From the NCBI RefSeq assembly GCF_001705435.1, contig NZ_MDEN01000059.1:1-64000 (forward strand): a stretch of 64,000 nucleotides of DNA, read 5' to 3'. The notes under the pieces are model-generated. The model did no database searches, was not told where the DNA came from, and was given only the letters and a program-made list of their open reading frames with translations. This document shows positions 35,196 through 43,892 of the stretch, piece after piece (position 1 is the stretch's first letter; each line of letters starts with the position of its first letter). Made by a program: the position numbers and the translations under genes. The stretch comes from Pseudomonas graminis (GTDB lineage Bacteria > Pseudomonadota > Gammaproteobacteria > Pseudomonadales > Pseudomonadaceae).

Positions 35196-37286
35196 TCAGC
35201 CCTGCTCGATGCGGTTTCGCCCCTCGTCCTTGGCGCGGTACAGCGCCTGGTCAGCACGCTTGAGCACAACATCACTGCGCTCACCCTGGGAGAACGCCGT
35301 GATGCCCATGGACACCGTGACCGTCACCCGCTCGCCCTTGAAGTGAAACGGGCACTGTTCGATGCCTTCGCGCAGACGCTCCAGCAGCGCCAACCCCTCA
35401 TCCATCGGCGTGGTCGGCAGCAGGAGCACGAACTCTTCCCCGCCAAATCGCGCAATGAAGTCCGAAGCCCGCAATCGCTTTCGCAGCTGACCGGCGATGA
35501 TCTTCAGCACCTTGTCACCCGCCAGATGCCCGTAGCCGTCGTTGATACGCTTGAAGTGATCCAGGTCGAGGATGCCGAGCAGCAGGCTTGATTGCTTACG
35601 CTGCAGCTGGTCGATCTCTTGCTCCAGCCGCTCGTTCCATGCCGCGCGGTTTGGCAGGCCTGTCAACGTATCGATCAGGGCCTTTTGCCGTTGCTCTTCC
35701 AGATGAACCCGGAAGCCCAGCGCCTCCTGCTCCATGGTGGCCACGCGACTGGAGAGGGCTTGCAGGCGGGTAGCGACTTCCTGCTCGCGTTGATCGCGTT
35801 GCTGCTGATGGTGATCCATGGTGCCAATCAGCCCTTCGAGGCGCCTCTCCAGCACCTGCTTCAAGCTGTCGAGATCGGCCGCCTGCTGCACGCTGATTTG
35901 CAGGTCATCGACGTGCTCGCGCAGTTGATGGTCCAGTTGCCGTGACGCCGATTGCTGATCGGCATGGTTTTCGCTGGCTGCCAGCAAGCCACTCTGGAAC
36001 GACTCAAGCCGCTCATTGAGCTGTTTGAGATAGGCCTCGAATTCATGCTGGCCGCTGTCAGTGACGGCGAGCATCAGCACAGCAAGGTCGTCGAGGATCG
36101 GCAGCAGTTCGTACCAGTTCAGCCCATGCTCAAGCCGGGCGCGCATGGCATCGGCTTGCGCACGATGGTGTTCGGGCAGCGTCAGTTCGTCGAGCAGGCC
36201 CAGTAGCGTTTCTTCGATGTGGGCGGCGACCGAGCTGTAACTTGGCTCGGGCGAGGAGGGCAACGCGTAGGGGCTGTCTTCTTCGGCGGCGGTCTCATCA
36301 GGCTCGTCGTCTTCAGCGAGGATATCGATGTCGTCGGCAATGACGATGACTTCAGCAGTCTCGTCAGGGTCCGGAGCGGGCGCTTCAGCCGCAGGCTCTG
36401 CTGGTTGTTCGGCTGGAGCCTCATCGGCTAGAGGCTGCGTGACGTCAGCGGCGTCAGGGGTGCGGAGCGATACTTCGGGCTCTTCGTCTGTCTGGGCCGG
36501 CTCGGGCTCGGACTCGGACATTACCCGCTCGACTGCAACTTCCGGGTGGGACTCCGGGATGGCGCGCTCAGGCTCTTGGGCGACAGGCTGGGGAACCGGC
36601 GGGACGGTGCTGCGAAGTTCCGCCTCCAGTTCGGTGTTCTCTGGGGCAGCCTCCGGCATGGCGGATGAATGCTGCAGCGCATCATCAGAAACCTGCACCC
36701 CGGCCGGTTCGTTAACTGGATGGGCCAACGGGGCTGAATCATCACCTTCGCTGCCAGCCTCACGGTGACTGCCGAACAATCGCTGCAGAAAACCCGGACG
36801 GGACGCTTCATCCGGGTGTTCGATCTGCGACAGCGCCTGCCCTTGAAGTCCGCTCAACTCGCTTAACAGCAGCGGCAGCTCACGGGCCTGATTGATGCGA
36901 TCTTCCAGGCCCTTGGCGAATCGCTTGAGCGGCTTGCTGACGTCCTTCGGCAACGGCAATGCCTGCAGTTGCGCGACCAACGACGTCAACGCCGTGCCCA
37001 TTTGCTCGACGCGCTGCTCGCGACGCTGCTCGGATTCCAGCACCGCTTTTTCCAGGCGCGGAATCAAGGCGGCCAGGCCTGCGTCCATGTCGTCCTTGCG
37101 AACAATCTCACGCATTTCCTTCATGCATGCATCAACGGCCTTGTCGGCACCTTCGGCCGCCAGGCTGCTGCGCACGAGGCCTCGACGCAGCAAGTCGAGC
37201 CGCGCATTCCAGCGCCGCTCCAGTTTGTCTTGCTGCTCGATGCCCTTGAGGTACTTTTCTTTCCAGCGCTGCGCTTCGTCGGTCAT
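35196..37286 (-). CDS. dgcH: Diguanylate cyclase with long acidic linker (DgcH-like)
   Basis: A 696-residue cytoplasmic protein without membrane segments. The N-terminal 165 residues are helical; about 170-350 is a disordered Glu/Pro/Ala/Asp-rich linker; about 355-530 is coiled coil; and the GGDEF domain ends the protein with active site RFGGEEF (about residue 614). RASD, five residues before GGEEF, is an intact inhibitory I-site. It makes c-di-GMP. The P. aeruginosa counterpart at this place is DgcH (PA5487), a highly conserved cyclase. The start overlaps the stop of the upstream nuclease-family gene (ATGA). Confidence 0.9.
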   Translation of the reverse strand: MTDEAQRWKEKYLKGIEQQDKLERRWNARLDLLRRGLVRSSLAAEGADKAVDACMKEMREIVRKDDMDAGLAALIPRLEKAVLESEQRREQRVEQMGTALTSLVAQLQALPLPKDVSKPLKRFAKGLEDRINQARELPLLLSELSGLQGQALSQIEHPDEASRPGFLQRLFGSHREAGSEGDDSAPLAHPVNEPAGVQVSDDALQHSSAMPEAAPENTELEAELRSTVPPVPQPVAQEPERAIPESHPEVAVERVMSESEPEPAQTDEEPEVSLRTPDAADVTQPLADEAPAEQPAEPAAEAPAPDPDETAEVIVIADDIDILAEDDEPDETAAEEDSPYALPSSPEPSYSSVAAHIEETLLGLLDELTLPEHHRAQADAMRARLEHGLNWYELLPILDDLAVLMLAVTDSGQHEFEAYLKQLNERLESFQSGLLAASENHADQQSASRQLDHQLREHVDDLQISVQQAADLDSLKQVLERRLEGLIGTMDHHQQQRDQREQEVATRLQALSSRVATMEQEALGFRVHLEEQRQKALIDTLTGLPNRAAWNERLEQEIDQLQRKQSSLLLGILDLDHFKRINDGYGHLAGDKVLKIIAGQLRKRLRASDFIARFGGEEFVLLLPTTPMDEGLALLERLREGIEQCPFHFKGERVTVTVSMGITAFSQGERSDVVLKRADQALYRAKDEGRNRIEQG

Positions 37287-38164
37287 TCCACAGGTCCGCG
37301 AGGAGATGTGCTTGTTATCGGCAGCGAGTCACCGATTAATGAGGCCGGCAAGCGAATCTCCACCGCGACGGGCAGATGATCGGAAATGGGCTGGGCCAGC
37401 ACCTGCACTTTTTCAAGGGTCAGGGTCGGGCTCAGGAGGATGTGGTCCAGGCATCGCTGGGGACGCCAACTGGGGAAAGTCGCCTCAACCTGCGGGGCAA
37501 GCAAGCCGAGATCGCGCAGTGGCGAGGTTTGCAGCAGGTCATTGGCGTGGGTGTTCATGTCGCCCATCAGCACCTGATGCCGATAGCCGCCAATCAGCTC
37601 GCGAATGTACGCCAGCTGCCGTGTGCGGGTCCGTGCGCCCAGTGCCAGATGCATCACCACCACGACCAGTGCATCCGGACCTTCGCCGAAACGAACGAGA
37701 ATGGCGCCACGCCCGGCCGGGCCCGGTAGCGGATGGTCTTCGATGTCCCACGGACGCAAACGGCTGAGCACGCCATTACTGTGCTGGGCAAGGCGCCCGA
37801 GGTTTCGATTGAGTTGCTGATGCCAGTACGGAAACGAACCGAGCTGGGCGAGGTGTTCGACCTGATTGATGTAGCCCGAGCGCAGGCTGCCACCGTCGGC
37901 TTCCTGCAACGCGACCAGATCATAGTCACGCAGCAGATCGCCGATTTTCTGCAGGTTCCCGGCTCGACCGTTGTGGGGCAGCAGATGCTGCCACCCCCGG
38001 GTCAGGTAGTGCCGGTAGCGTTCGGTGCTGTTGCCCACCTGGATGTTGAAGCTGAGCAGGCGAAGCCGACCGTCGGCCGGCAGGCCCGTCTCGTGAAGAT
38101 GATGCTCGTTGACCTTCGGCGTGTGCCGGGCAACGACCCGTTCAGTAGTTCCCCAGCGCGCCAT
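37283..38164 (-). CDS. Endonuclease/exonuclease/phosphatase (EEP) family protein
   Basis: A 293-residue protein of the EEP superfamily: LRLLSFNIQVG with the metal-binding Asn, DLVALQEADGGSLRSG with the Glu, MGDMNTHANDL with the DxN motif, and a C-terminal DHILLSPTL...ISDHLPVAVE with the catalytic Asp-His pair. All catalytic positions are present. There is no signal peptide, so it is cytoplasmic. Targets could be nucleic acid or phospho-compounds and cannot be told. It overlaps dgcH by four bases and follows dsbA by nine. Confidence 0.85.
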   Translation of the reverse strand: MARWGTTERVVARHTPKVNEHHLHETGLPADGRLRLLSFNIQVGNSTERYRHYLTRGWQHLLPHNGRAGNLQKIGDLLRDYDLVALQEADGGSLRSGYINQVEHLAQLGSFPYWHQQLNRNLGRLAQHSNGVLSRLRPWDIEDHPLPGPAGRGAILVRFGEGPDALVVVVMHLALGARTRTRQLAYIRELIGGYRHQVLMGDMNTHANDLLQTSPLRDLGLLAPQVEATFPSWRPQRCLDHILLSPTLTLEKVQVLAQPISDHLPVAVEIRLPASLIGDSLPITSTSPRGPVE

Positions 38165-38173
38165 GGTCAGCCC

Positions 38174-38815
38174 TTACTTGGCGGTCAGCGTCGCGCGTTC
38201 TTTGGCGATCAGCTGATCGGCCACTTGCAGCGCCTGCTCCGGACCACCGGCAGTGCCGAGGTCAAAGCGGTACTTGCCGTTGACGATCATGGTCGGGACG
38301 CCCGTGATTTCGTACTTCTTGGCCAGTTCCTTGTATTGGGCGATCTTGCCCTTCACAGCGAACGAGTTGAAGGTTTCGAGGAACTTGGTCTTGTCGACGC
38401 CCTGGGTGGCGACGAACTCGGCCATGTCATTCGGGTCGGTCAGACGCTTGCCGCCTTTCTGAATGGCGTCGAACACGGCGGTGTGGACTTTCTTCTCTAC
38501 GCCCATGGTGTCGAGGGTAATGAATAGCTGGCCATGAGCGTCCCAAGGGCCGCCGAACATGGCGGGGACGCGGATGAAGTGCACGTCAGCGGGAAGTTTT
38601 TCAGCCCATGGATTGATGACGGGCTCGAAGGCGTAGCAGTGCGGGCAGCCGTACCAGAACATTTCGACGACTTCGATCTTGCCCGGCTCGGAAACAGGAA
38701 CAGCGCTTTTCAGCTCGACGTATTGCTTGCCGGCTTCGATGGGCTCTGCTGCTTGAGCGGTCAAACCGAACAGGCTGGTAAAAATCAGAGCGGCGCTGAG
38801 AATCAGATTACGCAT
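38174..38815 (-). CDS. dsbA: Thiol:disulfide oxidoreductase DsbA
   Basis: A 213-residue periplasmic oxidase that inserts disulfide bonds in secreted proteins. The signal peptide is residues 1-22 (ends AQA). The thioredoxin-fold active site is CPHC in FWYGCPHCYAFEP, the same dipeptide as E. coli DsbA, and the cis-proline loop is GVPTMIVNGKYR. The start is ATG for MRNLILSAAL, with a CAGGAG upstream. A longer upstream frame is not supported. It belongs to a minus-strand group with cytochrome c4 and the EEP gene. Confidence 0.95.
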   Translation of the reverse strand: MRNLILSAALIFTSLFGLTAQAAEPIEAGKQYVELKSAVPVSEPGKIEVVEMFWYGCPHCYAFEPVINPWAEKLPADVHFIRVPAMFGGPWDAHGQLFITLDTMGVEKKVHTAVFDAIQKGGKRLTDPNDMAEFVATQGVDKTKFLETFNSFAVKGKIAQYKELAKKYEITGVPTMIVNGKYRFDLGTAGGPEQALQVADQLIAKERATLTAK

Positions 38816-38903
38816 GCTTAACTCCTGGGCATGGAAGGTCACTTCGGTGGCCGCGGTTCGACCGGCCGAGGTGATATGAGTTCGCAAGTGTAACGCCTGC
38901 GGC

Positions 38904-38937
38904 CACAAAAAAGGGCAGCCGTTCGCTACCCTTTTTG
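38904..38937 (-). terminator. Terminator of the cytochrome c4 gene
   Basis: On the minus strand GGGTAGC pairs with GCTGCCC (one G-U wobble) around a short loop, and six T residues follow. It lies between cc4 and dsbA. Confidence 0.8.
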
Positions 38938-39006
38938 GCCCGTCCGGGCAGGTCTGCCGGCAATTTGTTTTACCAACCGTGTCCGTCAGGATCGCGCGCC
39001 AGACGC

Positions 39007-39624
39007 TCAATGCAGCCCTTGAATGTACGCCGCCAGCGCCTCGATATCCTTATCGTTGAGCTTTGCGGCGATGGTGCGCATGACCAGGGTGTCGCCGTCA
39101 TTGATGCGGTCACCTTTGCGGAACGCTGTGAGCTGTTTCTTGATGTACTCGGCGTGCTGCCCGCTCAGGTGCGGAAAGCCTGCCGTTGCAATGCCCGCGC
39201 CGTTTGGTGAATGGCAGCCGATGCAGGCCGGCATGCCCTGATCGAGCTTGCCGCCGCGAAACAGCGCTTCACCAGGCGCGACGAGATCGGGATCGGCAGT
39301 GCCGACGCTGCCTTTCTGACCGGCGTAATAAGCGGCGATGTCGGCCAGGTCCTGATCGGTGAGCGGGTTCAGCTGGCCGGTCATTTCCAGCACAACCCGA
39401 TTCCCGTCCTTGATGTCGTGCAGTTGCTTGAGCAGATACCGCTCGCCCTGGCTGGCGAGCTTCGGGAAGATGGGCACCAGGCTATTGCCATCGGGTCCGT
39501 GACAAGCGCCGCAGACAGCCGTCTTTGCTTGCCCGGCGACCGGGTCGCCCACTGGCGAGTCAGCGGCCTGCGCCAAGCCATTCAGGCTCAGGGTCAACAG
39601 CAGACTCGAGAGAAATGCGTTCAT
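39007..39624 (-). CDS. cc4: Cytochrome c4 (dihaem)
   Basis: A 205-residue periplasmic dihaem cytochrome. Signal peptide residues 1-20; two class I cytochrome c domains of about 90 residues each with haem motifs CGACH (about residue 38) and CIGCH (about residue 137), and methionine ligand segments near VVLEMTGQLNPLTDQD and DTLVMRTIAAKLNDKD. It passes electrons from the bc1 complex to terminal oxidases such as cbb3. It is divergent from engB, with about 230 bases of control region between them. Confidence 0.93.
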   Translation of the reverse strand: MNAFLSSLLLTLSLNGLAQAADSPVGDPVAGQAKTAVCGACHGPDGNSLVPIFPKLASQGERYLLKQLHDIKDGNRVVLEMTGQLNPLTDQDLADIAAYYAGQKGSVGTADPDLVAPGEALFRGGKLDQGMPACIGCHSPNGAGIATAGFPHLSGQHAEYIKKQLTAFRKGDRINDGDTLVMRTIAAKLNDKDIEALAAYIQGLH

Positions 39625-39852
39625 GGGTTGATCCGATGCGGTTGAAAGTGTCGCCTGAAGGGCTAACTGTCTGGGGGGCGGCCTGTATTTGTGGGTCTGA
39701 GGCTACGCGCCATGGGGGTTTCGCTTCGGCAATGCCCTCGCCGGGGTCGGACAAGGCACACATGAAATCTGCGGCATTATATACTCGCGCCCATTGAACG
39801 GAAAACGACACCCCGTTGCCGCGCACGCCGCAACGCCCTCACCGGATATCCC

Positions 39853-40488
39853 ATGCAACTCAAGAACCCAATTCTCGGCCTGTGCCAACAAGCCAAGTTC
39901 ATGCTCAGCGCTGCCAAAGTCGACCAATGCCCGGATGACGAAGGCTTTGAAGTCGCCTTCGCCGGCCGCTCCAACGCCGGCAAATCCAGCGCGTTGAACA
40001 CCCTGACCCATGCCAGTCTGGCGCGCACCTCGAAAACCCCGGGGCGTACCCAGTTGCTGAACTTCTTCAGCCTGGATGACGACCGCCGCCTGGTCGACTT
40101 GCCGGGCTACGGTTATGCAAAGGTGCCGATTCCGCTGAAGCTGCATTGGCAGCGCCACCTGGAAGCCTATCTGGGCGGCCGTGAAAGTCTGAAGGGGTTA
40201 ATCCTGATGATGGACATCCGCCACCCGATGACGGACTTCGATCTGCTGATGCTGGATTGGGCCATCGCCAGCGGCATGCCGATGCACATTTTGCTGACCA
40301 AAGCCGACAAGCTGACCTTCGGCGCGGCGAAGAACACCCTGCTCAAGGTCCAGTCGGAAATCCATCGGGGTTGGGGTGACGCCATTACCATCCAGCTGTT
40401 TTCGGCACCCAAGCGCATGGGCCTGGAAGAGGCTTATACCGTGCTGGCCGACTGGATGGAGCTGGAAGACAAGGCACCGGCGGCCTGA
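39853..40488 (+). CDS. engB: Ribosome biogenesis GTPase EngB (YihA/YsxC)
   Basis: A 211-residue GTPase of the TrmE-Era-EngA-YihA family needed for large-subunit assembly. G1 is [10 protein letters not shown] (about residues 37-46), G2 the [10 protein letters not shown] switch, G3 DLPGYG, G4 LTKADK and G5 SAPK near the end. Length is typical. It is divergent from cytochrome c4 and convergent with the ersA/polA unit, the conserved Pseudomonas order. Confidence 0.95.
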   Translation: MQLKNPILGLCQQAKFMLSAAKVDQCPDDEGFEVAFAGRSNAGKSSALNTLTHASLARTSKTPGRTQLLNFFSLDDDRRLVDLPGYGYAKVPIPLKLHWQRHLEAYLGGRESLKGLILMMDIRHPMTDFDLLMLDWAIASGMPMHILLTKADKLTFGAAKNTLLKVQSEIHRGWGDAITIQLFSAPKRMGLEEAYTVLADWMELEDKAPAA

Positions 40489-40496
40489 ATCGCAGG

Positions 40497-40626
40497 CAAA
40501 AAAAACCCCGGACTTCATGTGGGGAGGGGAAGTTCGGGGTCCAAGTCCAGACCTCTCGGGAGGGATCCGGATATCTGCCAACACTTAGCACAACATAGGA
40601 GCATGAATGGCTACGTCAGCCATTCG
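40497..40626 (-). ncRNA. ersA: ErsA small regulatory RNA (Spot 42-position sRNA)
   Basis: The gap between engB and polA holds an sRNA on the minus strand. A consensus AlgU promoter lies at 40632-40659, the predicted start is near 40626 and a strong terminator ends the RNA near 40497, giving about 130 bases, close to the known ErsA of P. aeruginosa. The terminator loop is C-rich (CCCCTCCCC), as expected for Hfq-dependent pairing with GGAG-type ribosome sites. In P. aeruginosa ErsA is AlgU-driven and regulates algC and other envelope and biofilm genes. Exact ends are estimates. Confidence 0.85.
40500..40541 (-). terminator. Terminator of ersA
   Basis: On the minus strand ACCCCGAACTTC pairs with GAAGTCCGGGGT (one wobble) and is followed by about eight T residues. 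The loop is C-rich. Confidence 0.9.
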
Positions 40627-40631
40627 CAAAC

Positions 40632-40659
40632 TCAGACCGGAGTTTGTCCGCCGAAGTTC
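40632..40659 (-). promoter_or_regulatory. Consensus AlgU (sigma-22) promoter of ersA
   Basis: On the minus strand GAACTT (40654-40659), a 17-base spacer and TCTGA (40632-40636) match the AlgU consensus exactly. Confidence 0.85.
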
Positions 40660-40727
40660 AAAACCGGCGGAAATTTTATGGATGCCGCAGTTCCGATTCC
40701 GAACAGAATCGGAACGACAAGGCCGTA

Positions 40728-43493
40728 TTAATGCGCCTCGTCCCAGTTATTCCCCACACCCACTTCGACCAGCAGCGGAACATCCAGCTCGGCTGCGCCG
40801 CTCATGTGCAAGCGGATGTCTTCGCTGATCTGCTCGACCAGATCTTCACGCACTTCCAGCACCAGTTCATCGTGAACCTGCAGGATGACGCGAGCATCCA
40901 GACCTGACGCTTCCAGCCAGCCATTCACCGCCACCATCGCTCGCTTGATGATGTCCGCCGCCGTACCTTGCATCGGCGCGTTGATCGCCATGCGTTCGGC
41001 GCCTTTGCGCAGCGCCTGGTTCTTCGCGTTGATGTCCGGCAGGTAAAGGCGACGACCGAAGATGGTCTCCACGTACCCTTGTTCCGCCGCCTGAGCACGG
41101 GTGCGCTCCATGTAATCCAACACGCCCGGATAGCGCGCGAAATAGCGATCCACGTACGCCTGAGATTGCTTGCGATCGACACCGATCTGCTTGGCCAGCC
41201 CGAATGCGCTCATGCCGTAGATCAGACCGAAGTTGATCGCCTTGGCGCTACGGCGCATGTCATTGGTCACGTCCGTCAGTTCGACACCGAACACCTCGCC
41301 CGCCGTTGCACGGTGGACGTCCAAGTCATTACGGAAGGCGTGCAGCAAGCCTTCGTCTTTGGCCAGATGCGCCATGATCCGCAGTTCGATCTGCGAGTAG
41401 TCCGCCGCCAGCAGTTTGTAGCCCTGGGGGGCAACAAACGCCTGACGAATGCGACGACCCTCGGCGGTCCGGATCGGGATGTTCTGCAGGTTCGGGTCGC
41501 TGGAGGACAGACGCCCGGTCACCGCCACCGCCTGATGGTAGGAGGTGTGAATTCGCCCGGTGCGCGGGTTGATCTGCTCCGGCAGGCGGTCGGTGTACGT
41601 GCTCTTCAGCTTGCTCATCGAGCGGTACTGCATCAGCACTTTCGGCAGCGGATATTCCTGCTCGGCCAGTTCCGCGAGCACCGCTTCAGCCGTGGACGGC
41701 TGGCCGGTGGCGGTCTTGCTGATGATCGGCATGCCGAGCTTTTCGTAGAGAATCACACCGAGCTGCTTGGGCGAGCCGAGATTGAATTCTTCACCGGCGA
41801 TGGCGAACGCTTCGCGCTCAAGCTCGGTCATTTTGTTGCCCAGCTCGACGCTCTGATTGCCCAGCAGATTGGCATCGACCAGCGCACCTTGACGCTCGAT
41901 ACGCGCCAGCACAGGCATAAGTGGCATCTCGATGTCGTTCAGCACTGGCGCCAGACTCGGCGTTTTGGCCAATCTGTCCTGCAGCACCTCATGCAGGCGC
42001 AGCGTCAGGTCAGCCTCTTCAGCCGCATACGTACCCGCCTGCTCCAGCGCGATCTGGTCGAAAGTCAGCTGTTTTGCGCCCTTGCCCGCGATGTCCTGAA
42101 AATTGACCGGTGTGTGATCCAGGTACTTGGCGACCAGGCTGTCACGGTCGTGACGCGTCGCAGTGGAGTCGAGCACGTAGGATTCAAGCATCGTGTCGAA
42201 CTTGACGCCCTGCACGTTGATGCCCTGGCTCTGGTCACCATCAATGGCGCAGTTGGCCAGCAGGTTGATCGCAAACTTGGCGTGCTGGCCGACCTTGATT
42301 TTGCTCGCGTCCTCCAGCATGGGCTTGACCGATTTCAGTACCGCGTCGCGATCCAGTTGCTGCTGCACGCCCATATAGGAATGGGTGAGCGGGATGTAAC
42401 AGGCTTCGTGGGTCTTGATCGCAAACGACAGGCCGACGATTTGCGCGCGTTGGGCATCGGTGCCGTTGCTCTGCACCACAAAAGCGAACAACTGAGCGGC
42501 TTTCAACTTCTTCAGCCAGTCGTCGAGTTGGGTTTGCTCGAGAATGAGTTCGTAGTTGGCCTCGATGACAGGCGCTGGCTCGGCAGCAGGGACGACTTCC
42601 GCGCCTTCCTGGCGAGCGTCACGCTGCAGATCAGTGATCCAGCTCTTGAATTCCAGCTCGGTGTAGAGCGCCATCAGCGCCTCACGGTCAGGCTCGCCGC
42701 AGTGCAGGGCGTCGAGCTCGATGTCTAGCGGCACGTCGATCTTGATGGTCGCCAGCTCGTAGGACAGGAAGGCCATTTCCTTGTGTTCTTCGAGCTTGGC
42801 CGGCAGGGATTTAGCGCCCCGAAGCGGCAGCGCTGCCACTTTGTCGAGGTTCGCGTAAAGCTCTTTCAGGCCACCGTTGATGCCCACCAACAGGCCCGCT
42901 GCGGTTTTCTCACCGACACCGGGTACGCCGGGGATGTTGTCGACCTTGTCGCCCATCAGCGCCAGGTAATCGATGATGTGTTCCGGGCCAACACCGAACT
43001 TCTCCTTCACGCCGGCGACGTCCAGCACACTGCCGGTCATGGTGTTGACCAGCGTGATGTGGCCATCGACCAGCTGCGCCATGTCCTTGTCACCGGTAGA
43101 GATGACCACCGGACGGTCGGCGGCCGCGCTGCTGCGCGCCAAGGTGCCGATCACGTCATCGGCCTCCACGCCCTCAACGCACAACAGCGGATAGCCGAGG
43201 CCTCGCACGCAGTTGTGCAGGAAGTCGATCTGCACGCGCATGTCGTCCGGCATGCTTGGGCGGTTGGCTTTGTATTCGCCGTACAGCGCGTCGCGGAACG
43301 TTCCGCCCTTGGCATCGAAAACCACGGCAAACGGGCTTTCGGGGTACTGCCTGCGCAGGCTTTTGAGCATGTTCAGTACGCCCTTGACTGCACCGGTGGG
43401 CAGGCCTTTGGAGGTCATGAGCGGCGGCAGCGCATGGAACGCGCGGTATAGATAAGAAGAACCGTCCACGAGGACGAGGGGCGCAAGACTCAT
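40728..43493 (-). CDS. polA: DNA polymerase I, with degenerate 3'-5' exonuclease site
   Basis: A 921-residue DNA polymerase I: 5'-3' exonuclease (about 1-290), 3'-5' exonuclease-like domain (about 315-510) and polymerase domain (about 520-921) with DYSQIELR, RRSAKAINFGLIYG and QVHDELVLEV intact. In the exonuclease-like domain the E. coli residues D355 and E357 (FAFDTET) are replaced by V339 and Q341 (FAFVVQS), D424 by A408 (KFAINLL) and D501 by E493 (YAAEEAD), so proofreading is probably absent. The start is ATG for MSLAPLVLVDG; a TTG four codons earlier is an alternative. A small GC-matched hairpin (40691-40714) follows the stop. Confidence 0.95.
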   Translation of the reverse strand: MSLAPLVLVDGSSYLYRAFHALPPLMTSKGLPTGAVKGVLNMLKSLRRQYPESPFAVVFDAKGGTFRDALYGEYKANRPSMPDDMRVQIDFLHNCVRGLGYPLLCVEGVEADDVIGTLARSSAAADRPVVISTGDKDMAQLVDGHITLVNTMTGSVLDVAGVKEKFGVGPEHIIDYLALMGDKVDNIPGVPGVGEKTAAGLLVGINGGLKELYANLDKVAALPLRGAKSLPAKLEEHKEMAFLSYELATIKIDVPLDIELDALHCGEPDREALMALYTELEFKSWITDLQRDARQEGAEVVPAAEPAPVIEANYELILEQTQLDDWLKKLKAAQLFAFVVQSNGTDAQRAQIVGLSFAIKTHEACYIPLTHSYMGVQQQLDRDAVLKSVKPMLEDASKIKVGQHAKFAINLLANCAIDGDQSQGINVQGVKFDTMLESYVLDSTATRHDRDSLVAKYLDHTPVNFQDIAGKGAKQLTFDQIALEQAGTYAAEEADLTLRLHEVLQDRLAKTPSLAPVLNDIEMPLMPVLARIERQGALVDANLLGNQSVELGNKMTELEREAFAIAGEEFNLGSPKQLGVILYEKLGMPIISKTATGQPSTAEAVLAELAEQEYPLPKVLMQYRSMSKLKSTYTDRLPEQINPRTGRIHTSYHQAVAVTGRLSSSDPNLQNIPIRTAEGRRIRQAFVAPQGYKLLAADYSQIELRIMAHLAKDEGLLHAFRNDLDVHRATAGEVFGVELTDVTNDMRRSAKAINFGLIYGMSAFGLAKQIGVDRKQSQAYVDRYFARYPGVLDYMERTRAQAAEQGYVETIFGRRLYLPDINAKNQALRKGAERMAINAPMQGTAADIIKRAMVAVNGWLEASGLDARVILQVHDELVLEVREDLVEQISEDIRLHMSGAAELDVPLLVEVGVGNNWDEAH

Positions 43494-43567
43494 GTGCAAG
43501 ATCAACCTTTTCGGCGGGGTCGGCGCTAGAATGCGCGGACCGTTGACGACAAAGGCACAAGGTTATC

Positions 43568-43858
43568 ATGCGCGCGCTGAATCGCCTGTTACTGCTCGGC
43601 GGGTTGATCGCCTGTCCGTGGCTGGCGGTCGCGGCGGACGATGAAGCGCCGTCGGCAGAGCCTGATGTGACGATTCGTCAGGACAGCGATGGCTTCATCA
43701 AGGAGTATCGTGCGAACGGATTCGTGTACGCCGTGAAGATCACGCCCAAACACGGCAAGCCGTATTATCTGGTGCGCGCCGATGGCACAAGTGGTCAATT
43801 CATCCGTTCGGATCAACCGGACATGCTGATACCCCAATGGGTACTATTCAGCTGGTAA
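43568..43858 (+). CDS. DUF2782 secreted protein
   Basis: A 96-residue protein with a signal peptide (residues 1-22, ends VAA) and a DUF2782 domain: DVTIRQDSDGFIKEYRANGFVYAVKITPKHGKPYYLVRADG (about 36-77). The function is unknown. It is divergent from polA with only 74 bases between the starts, and 34 bases upstream of thrB, as in P. aeruginosa (PA5494). Confidence 0.88.
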   Translation: MRALNRLLLLGGLIACPWLAVAADDEAPSAEPDVTIRQDSDGFIKEYRANGFVYAVKITPKHGKPYYLVRADGTSGQFIRSDQPDMLIPQWVLFSW

Positions 43859-43892
43859 CGCCCTACATTCACTCTCTTGCTGGCAGTCTTCT

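Noticed and set aside
40968..42728. 586-codon open frame antisense to polA
   Set aside because: It mirrors the polA coding frame in GC-rich DNA, has His/Arg/Gln-rich non-protein composition and no ribosome site.
43493..43505. polA starting at TTG 43505
   Set aside because: It lies directly on the AAGG ribosome-site bases; the ATG at 43493 begins the conserved N-terminus.
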